From: JBMNOI01 sp050942995
Lineage (GTDB): Bacteria; Chloroflexota; Anaerolineae; UBA1429
DNA: 9,087 nucleotides
Reading direction: 5' to 3'
Assembly: GCA_050942995.1 (NCBI GenBank)
Contig: JBMNOI010000141.1
Location: forward strand, 1-9,087
Shown piece after piece: positions 6,773 through 9,087 of this stretch. The position numbers and the translations under genes are program-made. How positions within the stretch are numbered: position 1 is the stretch's first letter; each line of letters starts with the position of its first letter. Under the pieces are notes generated by a model, which saw nothing but the letters and a program-made list of their open reading frames with translations, made no database searches and was not told the DNA's origin.

Positions 6773-6801
6773 ATTATACCGTACAACCATCAGGACACCA
6801 A
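6773..6801 (-). promoter_or_regulatory. Promoter of the lysC-asd-HAD operon
   Basis: On the minus strand TTGGTG (6796-6801), a 17-base spacer and a perfect TATAAT (6773-6778) form a sigma70-like promoter. Transcription would begin near 6766, giving the structured leader described separately. Confidence 0.65.
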
Positions 6802-6827
6802 AAAAGAGCGCTATCGACGCCTGATGG
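6787..6827. repeat. 8-bp inverted repeat flanking the lysC -35 box (candidate operator)
   Basis: CCATCAGG (6787-6794) and CCTGATGG (6820-6827) are perfect inverted copies with 25 bases between them. The first arm is in the lysC promoter spacer; the second lies between the divergent lysC and GH4 promoters. The geometry (arms 33 bp apart, enclosing the -35 box) resembles the repeat at the CPBP promoter, though the sequence differs. Chance remains a real possibility for an 8-bp repeat. Confidence 0.25.
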
Positions 6828-6850
6828 CGCGACGGATGAGGTTCTATCGC

Positions 6851-6879
6851 TTCAACTATGCGATCAGGCATGTTACAAT
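6851..6879 (+). promoter_or_regulatory. Probable promoter of the GH4-family gene
   Basis: TTCAAC (6851-6856), a 17-base spacer and TACAAT (6874-6879) form a moderate sigma70-like promoter reading rightwards. It would give a leader of about 65 nt before ATG 6951. It is divergent to the lysC promoter, with 49 bases between the two -35 boxes. Confidence 0.45.
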
Positions 6880-6950
6880 CGCCCGTGAAAAGCCCGGAAA
6901 GCAGATGGCTCGACCGACTCGTGCTGTAGCTACATCCCGAAAGGAGCCCC

Positions 6951-8255
6951 ATGAGTGCGCAAAAGCTTGTCTTTCTCGGCGGCGGCAGTCCCTTCACTCT
7001 ATCCATCTTTCAGGCGTTGCTGGAGAACAAGGAAGCACTGGCAGGAAGTGAGATCTGCCTCATGGACCTGAGCGAATTGCGCCTGCCCCGACTGGTCGAA
7101 CTGGGGAAGGCCATGGCCAGACGCGCCGACGCAGATTTCACCTTCACCTGTACCACGGACGCCCGACGGGCGCTGGACGGCGCCACCTTTGTCTTTCCCG
7201 GATATCGAGTCGGTGGTATTGAGGCCATGCGACAGGATTTCGTGATTCCCACACGCCACGGGATATGCGGCGACGAGACCGCCGGCCCGGGCGGCACATT
7301 CATGGCCCAATGCACCATTCCGGCCACGCTGAGCTACTGCCGGATGATGGAGGAGCTGTGCCCCGACGCCTGGGCGATAAGTTATGTCAATCCCACCAAC
7401 TTTGTGGCAGATGCCGTACGTCGCGAGACCCGCATCAAGTTCATCGCCGTGTGCGATTGTTTCCCCGGATTCGTCGAGGGCCTGGCCGGCTGGCTGGGGG
7501 TGCCGCCAGAGGATGTGCGGGCCCGCGCCATCGGTGTAAACCACATGACCTGGGTCACCTCACTGAACATCCGCGGGCAGGACGGCTACCCGTTGCTGGA
7601 GTCCAAAATGGCCGAGCTGATCGAATCGATGGGGGATGATGACGGCGAATGGACCTTCGCCCGGCGCATCTATGAGACTTATGGCTATGTGATGGTATGC
7701 CCCGGTCATGCGCGCATGTTATGGGAGCATGACGCCACCATGGAGAGCCGGCGCGAGCGCTGGGAGGACCCCACAATTGGCGGTCGCGATCAGATCATGC
7801 GCGACCTGTGGGAATATGTGGATCAGATGATTCAGGGCGCCCCCTATGACGACACCCGCCCTTATATGTCGATGCACCATCCTCGCCACGCTCTGGGTAT
7901 CGCCGTCAGCATCATCACCAACGACGGGCGCGAATGGGGCGGGATGAACTTTCCCAACAACGGCGCCATCGCCAATCTGCCTCATGGCGCAATCATCGAA
8001 GGGCACTGCATCGTCGACGGTCGCGGCCCCACCCCCATCGCCACGGGCGAACTGCCCAAAGCGGTGCTGGGCATCACCCAGCACATCATCAACTGGCAGG
8101 AGCTAACGGTAGATGCCGCGCTAAGCGGTGACAGGCGAACGCTCTACCAGGCGTTGCTGGCCTGTCCCTACGTGCACGATACCCGCGCCGCTCGCAAGAT
8201 CATGGACGAGCTGCTCATCGCCCATGCCGACTATATGCCCCAGTTCAGGAGCTAG
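6951..8255 (+). CDS. Glycoside hydrolase family 4-type NAD-dependent glycosidase, unusual CDCF signature
   Basis: The product is 434 aa, a normal GH4 length, starting at ATG 6951 behind a strong AAAGGAG. GH4 enzymes cleave glycosides by NAD+-dependent oxidation at C3 and elimination, with a divalent metal held by Cys and His. Visible landmarks are LVFLGGGSPFT (6-16, NAD-binding loop), a family Asp at the end of the second strand (LMDL, 37-40), SYVNPTNF (144-151), AVCDCFPGF (166-174) with metal-ligand Cys168, GVNHMTW (195-201) with metal-ligand His198, and the C-terminal NNGAIANLPHGAIIEG (336-351). The four residues starting at the metal Cys vary with specificity: CHSV alpha-galactosidase, CNVP 6-phospho-beta-glucosidase, CDMP 6-phospho-alpha-glucosidase. 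Here they are CDCF, so I do not assign a substrate. It is cytoplasmic, with no signal peptide. No transporter or PTS gene is adjacent in this window. Confidence 0.88.
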   Translation: MSAQKLVFLGGGSPFTLSIFQALLENKEALAGSEICLMDLSELRLPRLVELGKAMARRADADFTFTCTTDARRALDGATFVFPGYRVGGIEAMRQDFVIPTRHGICGDETAGPGGTFMAQCTIPATLSYCRMMEELCPDAWAISYVNPTNFVADAVRRETRIKFIAVCDCFPGFVEGLAGWLGVPPEDVRARAIGVNHMTWVTSLNIRGQDGYPLLESKMAELIESMGDDDGEWTFARRIYETYGYVMVCPGHARMLWEHDATMESRRERWEDPTIGGRDQIMRDLWEYVDQMIQGAPYDDTRPYMSMHHPRHALGIAVSIITNDGREWGGMNFPNNGAIANLPHGAIIEGHCIVDGRGPTPIATGELPKAVLGITQHIINWQELTVDAALSGDRRTLYQALLACPYVHDTRAARKIMDELLIAHADYMPQFRS

Positions 8256-8274
8256 GCGTTGCCGATGAAGGCAT

Positions 8275-8311
8275 CTACCGGAGTGGAAGCTATACGCTTC
8301 TACTCCGGTGG
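8275..8311 (+). other. Strong hairpin between the GH4 and GNAT genes
   Basis: ACCGGAGTGGAAGC (8277-8290) and GCTTCTACTCCGGT (8296-8309) pair over 14 positions with one G-U wobble around a TATAC loop. Two more closing pairs (C8275-G8311 and a U-G) extend it to 16. It begins 19 bases after the GH4 stop codon. No T-run follows on either strand, so it is not a standard intrinsic terminator. It may be a weak or factor-assisted terminator, or a 3'-end stabiliser. Confidence 0.55.
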
Positions 8312-8341
8312 TTGCTCTCGCAAGTGGATTGTAATGACGAT

Positions 8342-8370
8342 AGCCGATCTCGCCTGAATCGAGCCGATCT
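8342..8370. repeat. 9-bp direct repeat upstream of the GNAT gene
   Basis: AGCCGATCT occurs at 8342-8350 and 8362-8370, exactly 20 bases apart (about two helical turns), just ahead of the GNAT ribosome-binding site. It could be a regulator site or a small duplication; no convincing promoter hexamers are visible around it. Confidence 0.25.
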
Positions 8371-8393
8371 GCTTTTCGGGAGAATATGCCGTG

Positions 8394-8879
8394 ATGCTGA
8401 ACATACGCCCGCTGGTCGAGGATGATATCGAGGCCGTGCTCCACATCTCACAAATCGCCTGGGCGCCAGTCTTTCAGTCGTTTGAGGAGATCCTGGGCGC
8501 CGAGATCTATCATCTGGTCTTTCCCCACGGGCGAAAGGAACAGTTGGAAATGATCGAAGCGATGTGCCGGGAAGAGGCCGAGACCACGCAGACCTTTGTT
8601 GCCGAGGTCGTAGAGCATATCGCCGGGTTCATCATCTGGAAGCTCGATCTCGAAGCAAAGAGTGGCGAGATCTGGTTCCTCGCCGTTCATCCCGACTATC
8701 AGAACCAGGGCATCGCCACGAAACTCAATCTCTTTGCCCTCGACAAGATGCGCGAGGCCGGCATGAAACTGGCCATCGTGGGCACCGGGGGCGACCCATC
8801 ACACGCGCCGGCCCGACGCGCCTACGAAAAGGCGGGCATGATCGGGCTGCCCACAGTGCGCTACTACAAAGCCCTCTAG
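8394..8879 (+). CDS. GNAT-family N-acetyltransferase
   Basis: The product is 161 aa from ATG 8394; an in-frame GTG at 8391 sits at a slightly better distance (8 bases) from GGGAG 8378-8382 and would add one residue. The fold pattern is that of the GNAT superfamily: an N-terminal NIRPLVEDDIEAVLHI strand and helix, a central FVAEVVEHIAGFIIW strand pair, motif A WFLAVHPDYQNQGIATKL, where QNQGIA is the acetyl-CoA pyrophosphate loop (Q/RxxGxG/A), and motif B ARRAYEKAGM near the C-terminus. GNAT enzymes move an acetyl group from acetyl-CoA to an amine; the substrate cannot be read from the sequence. The length is typical. It lies 138 bases after the GH4 gene with a strong hairpin between, so co-transcription is uncertain. 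It is soluble, with no signal peptide. Confidence 0.9.
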   Translation: MLNIRPLVEDDIEAVLHISQIAWAPVFQSFEEILGAEIYHLVFPHGRKEQLEMIEAMCREEAETTQTFVAEVVEHIAGFIIWKLDLEAKSGEIWFLAVHPDYQNQGIATKLNLFALDKMREAGMKLAIVGTGGDPSHAPARRAYEKAGMIGLPTVRYYKAL

Positions 8880-9000
8880 GCTTTGCAGATGGGTTCGTCT
8901 CGGGGCGCATTCGTCATACCAGACAGCATTTCACTCTCGAGCATACCGGTACGTGATCGGACAATCATCGACCCATCCGTCTCTCATCCAGAGGAGAACT

Positions 9001-9087
9001 ATGAGCGAGAAGCGTTTTCGTGGCATCGTCCGCAGCGTCACCCTCTGCAAAGAGGACATGATGAAACTGCTCACCATGCCGGCCGAC
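9001..9087 (+). CDS. Unrecognised protein, N-terminal 29 residues only (runs off the right edge)
   Basis: ATG 9001 is preceded by AGAGGAG at a five-base spacing, a strong ribosome-binding site, and the frame stays open to the window end. The visible part begins MSEKRFRGIVRSVTLCKED and continues with a Met/Leu-rich stretch. It is polar with no signal peptide. I do not recognise the family. The 121-base gap after the GNAT gene shows no convincing terminator or promoter. Confidence 0.7.
   Translation, partial: MSEKRFRGIVRSVTLCKEDMMKLLTMPAD

Noticed and set aside
6590..7006. A 138-codon minus-strand frame covering the lysC leader and the start of the GH4 gene
   Set aside because: It overlaps a well-supported GH4 start and runs across the lysC promoter. 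Only its last 57 codons lie in the predicted lysC transcript, and only those are kept as a low-confidence leader ORF.
8880..9000. Promoter or terminator between the GNAT gene and the last gene
   Set aside because: Only a short ACCGGT palindrome and weak hexamer-like strings are present; nothing reaches a supportable level.

Overview
The window looks like chromosome of a GC-rich bacterium, most likely a member of the Chloroflexota. That assignment is an inference. It rests on a 7TM-PAS histidine kinase, a CPBP protein with the EEIGWRGYALPR signature, and a lysC-asd pair whose Asd is of the 'archaeal/fungal' branch. No rRNA, tRNA, CRISPR array, transposase or phage gene is visible.

Layout. Positions 1-6593 are read from the minus strand. 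In transcription order they hold lysC (aspartate kinase), asd (aspartate-semialdehyde dehydrogenase) and a HAD-superfamily protein. These three are packed with a 10-base gap and an ATGA overlap and end at a clear intrinsic terminator (2924-2957). Next comes a CPBP-family membrane protein with its own sigma70-like promoter. Last is a sensor histidine kinase (7TM + PAS + PAS) whose catalytic half lies beyond the left edge. Positions 6951-9087 are read from the plus strand: a GH4-family NAD-dependent glycosidase-like protein, a GNAT acetyltransferase, and the first 29 codons of an unrecognised gene.

The 357-base divergent region between lysC and the GH4 gene is the most information-rich non-coding part. 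On the minus strand a TATAAT promoter starts a leader of about 170 nt that can fold into a branched structure. That structure is closed by a perfect 11-bp helix containing the lysC Shine-Dalgarno sequence, which is the architecture expected of translational control of the first enzyme of the aspartate pathway. The same leader carries an open frame of 57 codons that starts almost at the predicted transcript 5' end and stops inside the lysC start codon (ATGA).

How the genes work together. LysC and Asd catalyse the first and second steps from aspartate towards lysine/DAP, threonine and methionine. The co-transcribed HAD protein has its signature motifs in a circularly permuted order (III-IV-I-cap-II) and is a candidate phosphatase of unknown substrate. 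The GH4, CPBP, GNAT and kinase genes show no obvious functional link to the amino-acid operon.
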